Part shown: positions 18,080 to 28,429 of the stretch, one piece after another
How the letters are laid out: each line of letters begins with the position of its first letter
Position numbering within the stretch: the first letter of the stretch is position 1
Notes under the pieces: model-generated
Seen by the model: only the letters and a program-made list of their open reading frames with translations
Told to the model about the DNA's origin: nothing
Database searches by the model: none
Made by a program: the position numbers and the translations under genes
Source: Oceanococcus sp. HetDA_MAG_MS8
Lineage (GTDB): Bacteria; Pseudomonadota; Gammaproteobacteria; Nevskiales; Oceanococcaceae
Assembly: GCA_019192445.1 (NCBI GenBank)
Contig: JAHCMK010000002.1
Span: 248,001-312,000, forward strand
Reading direction: 5' to 3'
Length of the DNA stretch: 64,000 bases

Positions 18080-18292
18080 ATGCATAACAAAGCACAGCAT
18101 CGACGCATTCAGGGCGCTTGGACCGAGCTTTGGCAGCAGCGTAACCCCGCGCTTCGCTCTCAATCGGCAGCCAAGGACTATGTTGTTACCCATGGTCTGC
18201 CATCCGGCTGGGCCGGCTTTGCGACCGGCCGCACCTTAGACCTGGGCCAGGTTGCCCTGGCGCAGCAAGATCAAGCCGGCCGCGCGTTCTGA
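18080..18292 (+). CDS. small hypothetical protein (70 aa)
   Basis: The start at 18080 has a good AAGGAG seven bases upstream, and the frame is open for 70 residues: a basic N-terminus (MHNKAQHRRIQGAW), then a W/Q-rich stretch and a Gly/Asp C-terminal part. No signal peptide or membrane span is evident and I know no family. Its last 22 bp overlap the convergent sterol-desaturase gene. The ribosome site is the main argument for it. Confidence 0.42.
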   Translation: MHNKAQHRRIQGAWTELWQQRNPALRSQSAAKDYVVTHGLPSGWAGFATGRTLDLGQVALAQQDQAGRAF

Positions 18293-19200
18293 TCCAGGTC
18301 TTGCTGAGCCGTTTGTCGCTGCCATTCCGGTGGTCGCCAGAGATGGGCAAGCCGGTCCCACACGCGACCTGGCTTCCCAACATCCCGCCACATATCGCCG
18401 AACTCATGAAAATTCAGCGTGAAAATGTTGTGGCTGGTGGGCTGGCGCTCCAAGGGAATGCCGTAGTCCACCGGCTCGCTCTCTTCCACATAGGTTCCAA
18501 ACCAACGGTCAAAGCAGATCAACACACCGCCGTAGTTGCGGTCTATGTACTGCGGGTTACGGCCATGATGCGCGCGGTGGTTGGAGGGTGTATCAAACCA
18601 ATACTCCAGCCAGGGGTGTAGTTTGCCCACTGCGTCGGTGTGGATGAAGAACTGGTAGGCCAGATCCACGCCGTACATAAAAAACACCACGGCGGGGTGC
18701 ACGCCCAGTAAGACCAGCGGCATGAAGAACAACCACCAGCCGGTGATGGAATACAGCAGGCTTTGCCGCATAGCCGTGGACATATTCATGGTTTCACCGG
18801 TGTGATGCACCACATGCGCTGACCAGAACCAGCGAATGCGGTGGCTGCCGCGGTGGAACCAGTAGTAGCAAAACTCTACCGCCACAAAAATGGGCAACAC
18901 GGTCCAGATGTTGACCGGGATGGTGAAAAAGCGGTGCTCCCAAAACCACGCTACGGCGGCGGCTGTCACCAGGGTATGAGCCACAATCTCAAATAGGCTG
19001 TAGCTGGCGCCCAAGCCCATGTTCGTGAGAATGTCGCGCAGGTTGAACTGACGCATTTGGCCACGCTTTTTCATCACCGCCCATTCCACACCAAAGGCCA
19101 CCAAAAATATGGGCGTCATAAAACTCAGCACCACGGCCTTCCAATCAATATGCGGGCCGAAGGCGGTCTGAATGAGTTGCTGCAGGGCGTCCCAGCTCAT
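18271..19200 (-). CDS. sterol desaturase / fatty acid hydroxylase family membrane enzyme
   Basis: A 309-residue membrane protein with four to six hydrophobic spans and the di-iron histidine clusters of the family: HRGSH (116-120), HVVHH (129-133) and HRAHH (208-212). These enzymes hydroxylate or desaturate lipids at the membrane using O2. Bacterial members act on sterols, carotenoids, ornithine lipids or alkylglycerols, and the substrate here is not determinable. The ATG at 19200 has GGAG seven bases upstream; a TTG nine codons earlier was rejected. An AraC-type regulator is divergent, 123 bp away, and may control it. Confidence 0.9.
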   Translation of the reverse strand: MSWDALQQLIQTAFGPHIDWKAVVLSFMTPIFLVAFGVEWAVMKKRGQMRQFNLRDILTNMGLGASYSLFEIVAHTLVTAAAVAWFWEHRFFTIPVNIWTVLPIFVAVEFCYYWFHRGSHRIRWFWSAHVVHHTGETMNMSTAMRQSLLYSITGWWLFFMPLVLLGVHPAVVFFMYGVDLAYQFFIHTDAVGKLHPWLEYWFDTPSNHRAHHGRNPQYIDRNYGGVLICFDRWFGTYVEESEPVDYGIPLERQPTSHNIFTLNFHEFGDMWRDVGKPGRVWDRLAHLWRPPEWQRQTAQQDLDQNARPA

Positions 19201-19323
19201 AGGCGGTCTCCACCAATTAAAGCTCAATTACAGGTCAAATAATGCCTGCCCCAGCAAGGCCTGTCTTGACGCCGGCCGCCAGAAAATTAACAGTTTCAGC
19301 CACAACCAAGCGGAGACTCTAGG

Positions 19324-20316
19324 CTGAACAAGGCCTCGCCACTGCTGCCCGGCTTCATTCCCGGCCCATACGCCGGGCTGCTGGATGATTATGTCCGCGC
19401 CCAGGCCTTAGCGGGCTGGGAGCCGCTGCAGCCCATACCAGACCGCTTGGCGATGGAAGTTTGGCGCGATCGCCTACAGCAGGCCAGCGAGGAATTGCAC
19501 GACCCTTTGCTGGGTTTGCACCTGGGCCAAACCATCCGTCCCTCCCATTTCGGGGTCCTGGGGTTTGTGTTTCATGCTTGCGCCAACATGGGCGCCGCGC
19601 TTGCTCGCCTGGAGCGCTATCAACGTCTGGTCTATGACTTCAACCCATTGCATCTGCAGATGCGCGCAGACGCCGTGGAGTTGATCTGGAGTACAGAGCG
19701 CGGGCGCCCAGGACCACTGGTGGATGAATGCGCAATCACGGCCCTGATAACTCTGGCCCGCCACCTCAGCGGACAGCACCTACAGCCACTCAGAGTGGAA
19801 TTTGTGAACCCACCACCATTATTAAATCACTGGCCGGAGTATCACGCGGTTTTGGGCCCAAACTTGCGCTTCGAACAAGCGCAGACCGTGGTCGCCTTTC
19901 CCCTGGAGTGGCTGAGTCAGCCCCTACAGCACCCGGACACCAATCTCCTGGCCATTCTCGAGACCCAGGCCGATGCCCTGCTCGCCGCGCTGCCCCCTAG
20001 CGCCACCATCAGCCAGCAACTCACCCGGCTCATCACCCAGCAGCTCCGCCATGGGCTCCCCGATCAAGCCAAGCTGGCTGGGCAATTAGGACTGTCCAGC
20101 CGCAGCCTGCACCGCAAATTAGCCGCCGAAGGCCAGAGCTTTCGTGAACTCCTCGCCAGTGCCCAGCAGCAACTGGCCCGGGACTATTTAAATGACCCCA
20201 GCCTGCAGCTCACCGAGATAGCCCAGCTCTGCGGCTACACCGAGCACAGCGCCTTTAGTCGGGCCTTCAAACAATGGACGGGTCAAAGCCCGGCAGCTTA
20301 CCGTCGCCGACCATAG
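19324..20316 (+). CDS. AraC-family transcriptional regulator, probably starting at CTG
   Basis: An AraC-type regulator with an N-terminal Arabinose_bd-like domain (LGLHLGQTIRPSHFGVLGFVFHAC and LERYQRLVYDF) and a C-terminal double helix-turn-helix (LAGQLGLSSRSLHRKLAAEGQSF, then LTEIAQLCGYTEHSAFSRAFKQWTGQSP). The frame stays open upstream of the first ordinary initiator (TTG 19447) to a stop at 19288-19290, and the extra residues look coding (PLLPGFIPGPYAGLL, then DDYVRAQALAGWEPL). The only start that restores the usual length of about 330 residues is CTG 19324, with GGAG eight bases upstream. The sterol-desaturase gene is divergent and is the likely target. The 3' end overlaps the convergent protease gene by 19 bp. 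Confidence 0.82.
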   Translation: MNKASPLLPGFIPGPYAGLLDDYVRAQALAGWEPLQPIPDRLAMEVWRDRLQQASEELHDPLLGLHLGQTIRPSHFGVLGFVFHACANMGAALARLERYQRLVYDFNPLHLQMRADAVELIWSTERGRPGPLVDECAITALITLARHLSGQHLQPLRVEFVNPPPLLNHWPEYHAVLGPNLRFEQAQTVVAFPLEWLSQPLQHPDTNLLAILETQADALLAALPPSATISQQLTRLITQQLRHGLPDQAKLAGQLGLSSRSLHRKLAAEGQSFRELLASAQQQLARDYLNDPSLQLTEIAQLCGYTEHSAFSRAFKQWTGQSPAAYRRRP

Positions 20317-21737
20317 CCTCGGGAGAGCCCAAGCATGAGCAACAGCCAAAGCAGAGAAAGACTTCCTGCACTGGTCCCCATCCGACTGTCGACAGGCTCA
20401 TCGCCAACACCAGCCGCTTCCTCTTCTGCAGGTACGAGGGGGTCCGCGCCGTCCAGAAACTCAGCTCCGGTGTTCAGAGGGTCAAGGTGCGTAGCCACCG
20501 AGGTCAACTGCCCCGGAAAGCCAAACCAATTGGTGTGCATACGCCCGTACCAATCTGCTGTCTGCGATGAACAAGAGGCAAAACCACCAGACAACTGACC
20601 CACAATATGACGATCAGCAGACCACAGCCCAGAACCTGAGGACCCTCCCTCGGTCGTTCCTAAGTCCCAGTCAGCGATTTTCAAATGGGTATCCGTCTGC
20701 CCGAGCAGATCTGGTTCGCCAGCCTCACCGAGATAGGCCGTAATTTCCGTGGCGCCGTTGAAGAAGCTGATGCGCTTTTCGTCACCGGCAGGGTGGTGAA
20801 TGGTCGTCACATCCTCGTAAGCAATATCGCGGTTGTCCCAGCCAGCCCAGTACACATTGAAGTCCTCCGGAGGGGCTTCCGTCAGCTCCACAAGGGTGAA
20901 ATCCGGACCGAAGTCTGTGGCCAACAAAGAACCGGCAAGAAACTGGGCACCGGCCGTGCTTTGCTCCAGGCTCCCGTCTGGAGTACCACCACAGGTGGAG
21001 GTTTCATAGTTCCAATAAAACACCATCGTTGCGGGCTCGAGGGGCGTCTGCACGCAATGACTGGCCGTCAGGAAGAGTGGCCGGAAATCCTGCGCGGTGT
21101 TGTTCACCATCTGCCCGCTGCACAAGAAGGCCCCGTTGACGGTATACCGCGCGACCGAGCGAATCTCGTCACGCCATTCGTCGGCCACCTCGCACACCAC
21201 GTCGATGTTGCAGCTACCAGATTTGGTGTAAGCGTCGTCAGCTCCGAAGCCCCGAAACCCGTGATTGACTGCTGCCACTTGAAGCTCAACAGGCGGGCCT
21301 GGAGGTGTGGTCAAAATCAAATCTACGGTATCACCGCGCAGCACCCTGGACCAATACTCCCCCCGAATTCCATGCTCACCGCCCTCGATCATTTGCTGAT
21401 CCTGGGCGGACTCCAGCACCAACTCGGCTTCGGGCGGCAATTGCAACTGCGCGAAGTGGAAGTTCAAAGAGGTGGCTTGAGCGCTGCGCACCCGCATGGA
21501 CCATTGCCGTCGTCCATCCGCCAACGTCTTCCATAAGCCATGGGTTTGCGGACGAATGTTGACCCGCACAGGAACGGCAAACTGCCACCGCGCAGGTGCC
21601 GCCTTATTGTCTTGGGCGAGCGCAGCGCGGACATCCACCGCTGGCAAAATCAGGGTTTCCAAAGCAAGGGCTGGAGTGGCGGGCAAAGCCAGCGCGCACA
21701 GGGCCAACACCTTGGTGAGGTTGTTTAAGGTTCTCAT
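20298..21737 (-). CDS. exported trypsin-like serine protease with C-terminal anchor
   Basis: A 479-residue S1-type protease. The signal peptide is 1-26. An N-terminal domain of about 150 residues precedes the chymotrypsin fold. The catalytic triad is visible as His227 (LFLTASHC), Asp279 (GPDFTLVEL) and Ser367 (EGGSSGSGLW). The GGSSGS motif and the several cysteines recall lysyl endopeptidase. The C-terminus has a Ser/Gly segment, a hydrophobic span (SLSLLWLLLMLGL) and a basic end (SRGYGRRR), the tripartite layout of a GlyGly-CTERM-like sorting tail. The nearby M6-like protease (15378-17579) ends the same way. It acts at or outside the cell envelope. Confidence 0.86.
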   Translation of the reverse strand: MRTLNNLTKVLALCALALPATPALALETLILPAVDVRAALAQDNKAAPARWQFAVPVRVNIRPQTHGLWKTLADGRRQWSMRVRSAQATSLNFHFAQLQLPPEAELVLESAQDQQMIEGGEHGIRGEYWSRVLRGDTVDLILTTPPGPPVELQVAAVNHGFRGFGADDAYTKSGSCNIDVVCEVADEWRDEIRSVARYTVNGAFLCSGQMVNNTAQDFRPLFLTASHCVQTPLEPATMVFYWNYETSTCGGTPDGSLEQSTAGAQFLAGSLLATDFGPDFTLVELTEAPPEDFNVYWAGWDNRDIAYEDVTTIHHPAGDEKRISFFNGATEITAYLGEAGEPDLLGQTDTHLKIADWDLGTTEGGSSGSGLWSADRHIVGQLSGGFASCSSQTADWYGRMHTNWFGFPGQLTSVATHLDPLNTGAEFLDGADPLVPAEEEAAGVGDEPVDSRMGTSAGSLSLLWLLLMLGLSRGYGRRR

Positions 21738-21864
21738 TGACGTTCTCCAGTCCCAGCCTCTTCAACGAGGCGGCGGGACTAGAGCTTAAACGTAAATGCT
21801 CTGCGCGTCTGCCCCATCAACCTTATTCGGCAGAGAATGACGCCAGGGGCATCTGCCGCACCCG

Positions 21865-22275
21865 CTACGCCGCCTCACCGCGATGAATATCGTCAATCTG
21901 GTCATTCAATGTGCACCAGTCATACAGAATGCCTAAGCCCAGCAGTCCCACGGTAAACAAGTAGATCAGGCCAGTCACCCACTTGCCCATGTAGAAGCGA
22001 TGGATTCCAAATACCCCTAAGAAGGTAAGCAATACCCAGCTCAGGTTGTAGTTGATGTCACCATCCAAGTAGCGGCGGTCAGCCGCCTCATCCATACCTG
22101 GAATCAGGAATAGGTCAACAATCCAGCCAATGAAGAACAGACCTAGCGTAAAGAAATAAATGACACCGCTAATGGGCCGCCCATAGTAAAAACGGTGCGC
22201 TCCCATAAAGCCGAAAATCCACAAAACATAGCCAATGATGATGCTATGGCTATTGCCACCTGTTTCCCGTGTCAT
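21865..22275 (-). CDS. TM2-domain membrane protein
   Basis: A 136-residue integral membrane protein with two copies of the TM2 pattern: GYVLWIFGFMGAHRFYYGR..GVIYFFTLGLFFIGWIVDLFL and WVLLTFLGVFGIHRFYMGK..GLIYLFTVGLLGLGILYD. Each copy contains a GxHRFY turn between two transmembrane helices. TM2 proteins are widespread and of unknown function. The ATG at 22275 follows a GGGGAAGG ribosome site; an earlier start would add 16 poorly conserved residues. It lies 100 bp downstream of the YcgL gene. Confidence 0.9.
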   Translation of the reverse strand: MTRETGGNSHSIIIGYVLWIFGFMGAHRFYYGRPISGVIYFFTLGLFFIGWIVDLFLIPGMDEAADRRYLDGDINYNLSWVLLTFLGVFGIHRFYMGKWVTGLIYLFTVGLLGLGILYDWCTLNDQIDDIHRGEAA

Positions 22276-22375
22276 GACCTTCCCCTCGGCGAAATGGATG
22301 AAACCTTGACTAGGATGCCGCAAAAGCGCGCACCCTTGCTGCGTAGCTCAAGTCTGCACAAGAGTCACTGTGGGA

Positions 22376-22657
22376 TTAGTCGCCCCAGTGCATGGCAGCT
22401 TTGAGAGCCTCCGGAGGCGGCATCTGCAAGAACCAGCCTTGATCCTCCAAAGCTTGCATCACCGTGTCCACAGATACCCGCGCTAGAGGACGCTGCGCAT
22501 GCAGCTCCAGCTGCATGACCTCAGTCAGTTTGCCGGTGCGTTGCAACAGTTCAGCTGGCACAACTTGATGATCGTCTGGAGCCAGCCCGGCACGCAGGTA
22601 GAGATACATCTCAGGCTGCCGGCTACAGCGATAGACGGTGCAGGACACCACGTTCAT
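22376..22657 (-). CDS. YcgL-domain protein
   Basis: A 93-residue cytosolic protein matching the YcgL family: CTVYRCSRQPEMYLYL at the start, VPAELLQRTGKLTEVMQLEL in the middle and VMQALEDQGWFLQMPPPE near the end (E. coli YcgL has ALTEQGYYLQLPPPPE). The family is confined to gammaproteobacteria and close relatives and has a known alpha/beta fold but no firm function. It often sits near rnd (RNase D), which is not seen here. Confidence 0.93.
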   Translation of the reverse strand: MNVVSCTVYRCSRQPEMYLYLRAGLAPDDHQVVPAELLQRTGKLTEVMQLELHAQRPLARVSVDTVMQALEDQGWFLQMPPPEALKAAMHWGD

Positions 22658-22741
22658 AAATGCGCTTCGACAGTTGTTGTTGTGCGCAAAGCATAGCGCC
22701 CATGCCGCTTATTGGGCGGCTCACCTGCGTTGGCATTCACC

Positions 22742-22797
22742 CTAGGAAGCCGCTGAATAAATCGTTGCGCTCGCGGATTTCTTCAGCGTTTCCCTAG
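22742..22797. repeat. dispersed palindromic repeat bounded by CTAG (short form)
   Basis: A 56-bp imperfect palindrome beginning and ending with CTAG. Arms of the type CTGAATAAATCG and CGGATTTCTTCAG flank a small centre. Its reverse complement aligns with both arms of the 82-bp copy at 40695-40776. It is non-coding, between the YcgL gene and the small gene at 22842, and is probably a MITE-like element. Confidence 0.72.
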
Positions 22798-22841
22798 AGC
22801 CGCAGCAACCATGCTCTTACAAACTCCACCCAGAAAGACAC

Positions 22842-25251
<2,410 letters not shown>

Positions 25252-25310
25252 TCAGAGCAGTACACTCGGGCGTACGGAACCGTTACGCAAACACACCTCA
25301 CACTTCACTC

Positions 25311-25727
25311 GTGTCGAACTCACGCAACATACTGGACCAGCTAGATGCCTCTATTCGAGCCATCGAGACCCATCGTGGTGCGCAACAGGAAAAAGTAGAG
25401 GCGACCCGTCAGCAGATTGATGCTTGCTGGAAAGCCGTGCTCAACGCTGCTGAAGAGTTACGCCCGCGGGTGACTGGCCATGCGCAACTGCGCTATTTCA
25501 CCATCGCGCGGGACCGCATGAGCGTGACGGTGAGCTTTCATGCCGGTGGCAAAGGCGGGCGCGGGGAGTTGCTACTGATGGGCCGTGAACACCCCGAAGG
25601 AAAATACCCCGCAACTCAAGCAGTATGGGTGCGCGAGGCCAGCGCTGAGGATCGGCGCATCACCGACCAAGACGAGGCCGTAGAGTGTTTAGTGCGCTTT
25701 TGTGCAAGGAACTTGGCGCGCAGCTGA
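25311..25727 (+). CDS. hypothetical protein (138 aa)
   Basis: Divergent from thiC. The GTG at 25311 has no convincing ribosome site, so initiation could be weak or leaderless. The protein has a helical N-terminal half (LDQLDASIRAIETHRGAQQEKVEATRQQIDACW, likely coiled) and a beta-rich C-terminal half (LRYFTIARDRMSVTVSF, then VWVREAS). No signal peptide is present and I recognise no family. The even amino-acid use across the frame supports a real gene. Confidence 0.55.
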   Translation: MSNSRNILDQLDASIRAIETHRGAQQEKVEATRQQIDACWKAVLNAAEELRPRVTGHAQLRYFTIARDRMSVTVSFHAGGKGGRGELLLMGREHPEGKYPATQAVWVREASAEDRRITDQDEAVECLVRFCARNLARS

Positions 25728-25771
25728 GCGGGTCGCCGACAGCTTGTGCGCTTCCAAAGGCAACGCCAGCG

Positions 25772-25900
25772 CTAAGCCTCGGAGGGCTCCCAAAACCGGT
25801 TGTGATCCCGCACCCAGCGGCTGCAGCTTGCAATGAAGCTGATGCCCGCGAAACCCAAGCGAATTAACGCCACCGCAAGAAAGGATTGGAGTTGTTGCAT
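25772..25900 (-). CDS. small membrane protein (42 aa) behind the LpxH-like gene
   Basis: A short frame with GGAGG six bases before the ATG at 25900, starting 21 bp after the stop of the LpxH-like phosphoesterase gene on the same strand. The product has one hydrophobic span (about residues 7-25, FLAVALIRLGFAGISFIAS) and a charged C-terminal tail (RWVRDHNRFWEPSEA), a good candidate single-pass inner-membrane small protein. No family is known to me. The strong ribosome site and the operon-like position are the evidence. Confidence 0.55.
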   Translation of the reverse strand: MQQLQSFLAVALIRLGFAGISFIASCSRWVRDHNRFWEPSEA

Positions 25901-25921
25901 CTGATCCTCCGCAACTAGGGC

Positions 25922-26767
25922 TCAGGCCACCTGGGCTGTATCGAGCGGCACCACCTTCGGCGCCGACTCACTCAGCTCCTTACGGCCAATGGCTTCATTA
26001 GGCCATTCAATCAGCCGAATTTGGCCATTGAAGTCCTCGACGAGAGCGGTGCAGCTTTCGACCCAGTCACCGCAATTGAAATATTGAATATCTTCGATGG
26101 GCCGAATTTGTGCGTGGTGAATATGCCCGCAGACAATGCCGTCAACTTCACGGCGATGGCACTCGCGAATAACCGAGTCCTCGAACTCCGTCACGATATT
26201 CACGGCAGCCTTCACCTTCTTCTTGGCGTAGGCGGATAAGGAAAAGTAGGGCAAACCCACACGGCGGCGCACATTATTGAAGTGACGGTTTGCCACCATC
26301 ATGGCGTTGTAGGCCAAATCTCCGGCGGAGGCTACCCACTTGTGATACCGCGTAATCACATCGAACATGTCGCCGTGTAAAACCAAGAGCTTGCGCCCGT
26401 CTGCGGTTACGTGAATGAGCTCATTCACCAAGCGGATGTTGCCAATCTCTAGCTTGTAGTCCACGAACTTGCGCAGAAACTCATCGTGGTTCCCGGTGAC
26501 GTAGTACACCTGCGTTCCACGCTTGGCCCGGGTGAGAATCTTGCGCACCACATTGGTGTGCTCTTGCGGCCAGTAGAAATTTTGCTTGAGGCGCCATCCG
26601 TCGATGATGTCGCCGACGAGGTAGAGGTTCTCGCACTCATGCTTGCCCAGGAAATCCGCCAATGCCACAGCTTGGCAGCCCGGTGTGCCCAGGTGAACGT
26701 CCGAAATCCAAATACTGCGGTACTTGGTTTTGGACTTGGAATTCGTGCTTGCGGTTTTCTTATCCAT
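25922..26767 (-). CDS. LpxH-like UDP-2,3-diacylglucosamine diphosphatase / metallophosphoesterase
   Basis: A 281-residue calcineurin-type phosphoesterase. The five metal-site blocks are in order: DVHLG, GDIIDGW, GNHDEF, HGDMFD and GHIHHA. Its length exceeds E. coli LpxH (about 240), and it carries a central MVANRHFNNVRRRVGLPYFSLSAYAKKKVK insertion typical of a related group that databases also label UDP-2,3-diacylglucosamine diphosphatase. If that label is right it makes lipid X for lipid A, but activity for this group is less certain than for LpxH. The ATG at 26767 has AAGG eight bases upstream; a GTG three codons earlier is possible. Confidence 0.85.
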   Translation of the reverse strand: MDKKTASTNSKSKTKYRSIWISDVHLGTPGCQAVALADFLGKHECENLYLVGDIIDGWRLKQNFYWPQEHTNVVRKILTRAKRGTQVYYVTGNHDEFLRKFVDYKLEIGNIRLVNELIHVTADGRKLLVLHGDMFDVITRYHKWVASAGDLAYNAMMVANRHFNNVRRRVGLPYFSLSAYAKKKVKAAVNIVTEFEDSVIRECHRREVDGIVCGHIHHAQIRPIEDIQYFNCGDWVESCTALVEDFNGQIRLIEWPNEAIGRKELSESAPKVVPLDTAQVA

Positions 26768-26887
26768 GCCCGTCACCTTAGGAGCCCGCTGTGAATGCGC
26801 GGTGACGCCGCGATGACAATGTCATGACAACGCAGCGGGAGCCCGTCCAGTAACATGCGCGGCTCATTCTCTTGTTCCTGCTCTGCC

Positions 26888-28174
26888 ATGAAAGTCTTGA
26901 TTGTGGGTAGCGGCGGCCGCGAGCACGCCCTAGCCTGGAAAATTGCGCAATCTCAACGTGTGAGCGAGGTATTGGTCGCTCCGGGTAACGCCGGCACTGC
27001 AGCTGAACCCAACATGTGCAATGTGAACTTAAGCGCAGACGACTCCAGCGCCGTGGTGGGGTACTGCCAAGAGAACGATATCGGCCTAGTGGTCGTTGGC
27101 CCAGAAGCTCCGCTGGCTGCAGGCTTGGTGGACGCCTTGGAAGATGCCGGCATTCGCGCATTTGGCCCACGCCAAAATGCAGCCGAACTAGAAGCCTCTA
27201 AAGCCTTCACCAAAGATTTTCTAGCGCGGCACAACATCCCTACTGCCGCCTACGGCAACTTCACGGAGGTAGAGCCTGCGCTAGCCTTCCTCGACACCAT
27301 GCCCACGCCTTATGTCATCAAAGCGGATGGACTGGCTGCCGGTAAAGGCGTGGTCTTAACCGAGGATCGCGGCGAAGCCGAGGCCACCATTCGCGACATG
27401 CTCAGCGGCAATAAATTTGGTGAAGCCGGCTCTAGGGTGGTCATCGAAGAATTCCTACCGGGAGAAGAAGCCAGCTTCATTGCCATCGTCGATGGGGAGG
27501 ACATCCTGCCCATGGCCAGCTCTCAAGACCACAAACGCATCGGTGAAGGCGACACTGGCCCCAATACAGGCGGCATGGGAGCCTATTCTCCCGCTCCCAT
27601 ACTCACTGCCGATATCGAGCAGCGGGTCATGGAAGAAATCATGCGCCCTACCGTCAAGGGTCTGGCTGCAGAAGGCCGTCGTTTTCGCGGCTTTTTGTAC
27701 TGTGGTTTGATGATTGCCGCAGACGGCACGCCAAAAGTCGTCGAATTTAATGTGCGCTTTGGCGACCCCGAGACGCAGCCCATCATGATGCGCTTGCAAT
27801 CTGACTTGGTTGAGGCGCTGGAAGCCGCCATTGATGGCACCCTCAAGGACCTCACTCTCAGCTGGACCCCGCAAAGCTGCGTTGGTGTCGTTCTGGCCGC
27901 AGAGGGCTATCCCGACAGCCCGGCCAAGGGCGATGTCATTAGCGGTCTAGATTGGAAATTAGGCTCCTTGGCCAAGGTCTTTCATGCGGGCACCAAAGCC
28001 ACTGAAGATGGCATTGTGACCAGCGGTGGCCGAGTCCTTTGTGCTTGCGGGCTGGGGGATGATCTAGCAGCAGCGAAGGCCCAAGCCTATTCAGCCGTGG
28101 AGCGTGTGCAGTTCCGCGGCATGCAATTTCGTCGTGATATCGCCGACAAGGAGCTGGCGCGGCAATCGGCTTAA
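26888..28174 (+). CDS. purD: phosphoribosylamine-glycine ligase PurD
   Basis: A 428-residue ATP-grasp enzyme that joins 5-phosphoribosylamine and glycine in purine synthesis (E. coli PurD has 429). It begins MKVLIVGSGGREHALAWK. ATP-grasp elements include KADGLAAGKGV, EEFLPGEEAS and DHKRIGEGDTGPNTGGMGAYSP, and the metal-binding FNVRFGDPETQP segment is present. The start at 26888 has no clear Shine-Dalgarno sequence. It is divergent from the LpxH-like gene. purH, its usual neighbour, is not seen next to it. Confidence 0.97.
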   Translation: MKVLIVGSGGREHALAWKIAQSQRVSEVLVAPGNAGTAAEPNMCNVNLSADDSSAVVGYCQENDIGLVVVGPEAPLAAGLVDALEDAGIRAFGPRQNAAELEASKAFTKDFLARHNIPTAAYGNFTEVEPALAFLDTMPTPYVIKADGLAAGKGVVLTEDRGEAEATIRDMLSGNKFGEAGSRVVIEEFLPGEEASFIAIVDGEDILPMASSQDHKRIGEGDTGPNTGGMGAYSPAPILTADIEQRVMEEIMRPTVKGLAAEGRRFRGFLYCGLMIAADGTPKVVEFNVRFGDPETQPIMMRLQSDLVEALEAAIDGTLKDLTLSWTPQSCVGVVLAAEGYPDSPAKGDVISGLDWKLGSLAKVFHAGTKATEDGIVTSGGRVLCACGLGDDLAAAKAQAYSAVERVQFRGMQFRRDIADKELARQSA

Positions 28175-28268
28175 GTCGTTCATGGTGCGTGCCAGGCTGG
28201 CGTGCCAGAAAATGGCCCGTCCTGCTTCCGCGGACTCGTCGCTACGGCTACTCCGGCACCAGTCGGGG

Positions 28269-28319
28269 CCGCCAGACGGGGCTCCTGCCCCGGCTGGCGG
28301 GAGCGGGCGTCCTGCCCGC
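28269..28319 (+). repeat. double-hairpin module, copy 1 (purD / gor convergent gap)
   Basis: First hairpin: outer stem CCGCCAG/CTGGCGG, an opposed A and G, inner stem CGGGGC/GCCCCG, loop TCCT. Second hairpin after a short linker: GCGGGC/GCCCGC with loop GTCCT. The same plan recurs at 47270-47324 and 59640-59695 with different stem bases. It lies 95 bp after the purD stop in the sense orientation. The rest of 28175-28429 is GC-rich and contains another inverted repeat (GGCCTGAT at 28329, ATCAGGCC at 28372) but no gene. Confidence 0.7.
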
Positions 28320-28429
28320 CCCCCTGCGGGCCTGATCCGCCTGGTGCCGGGCCTTCGCGAATGTCCGCTCCATCAGGCCACGCCATTACTGACGGTGCCG
28401 CCGCAACACGCTCTCGGCGCACATTTGCC

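Noticed and set aside
25685-25867. 60-codon plus-strand frame overlapping the 138-aa hypothetical gene
   Set aside because: No ribosome site, low-complexity product, and the opposite strand carries the better-supported 42-aa membrane ORF.
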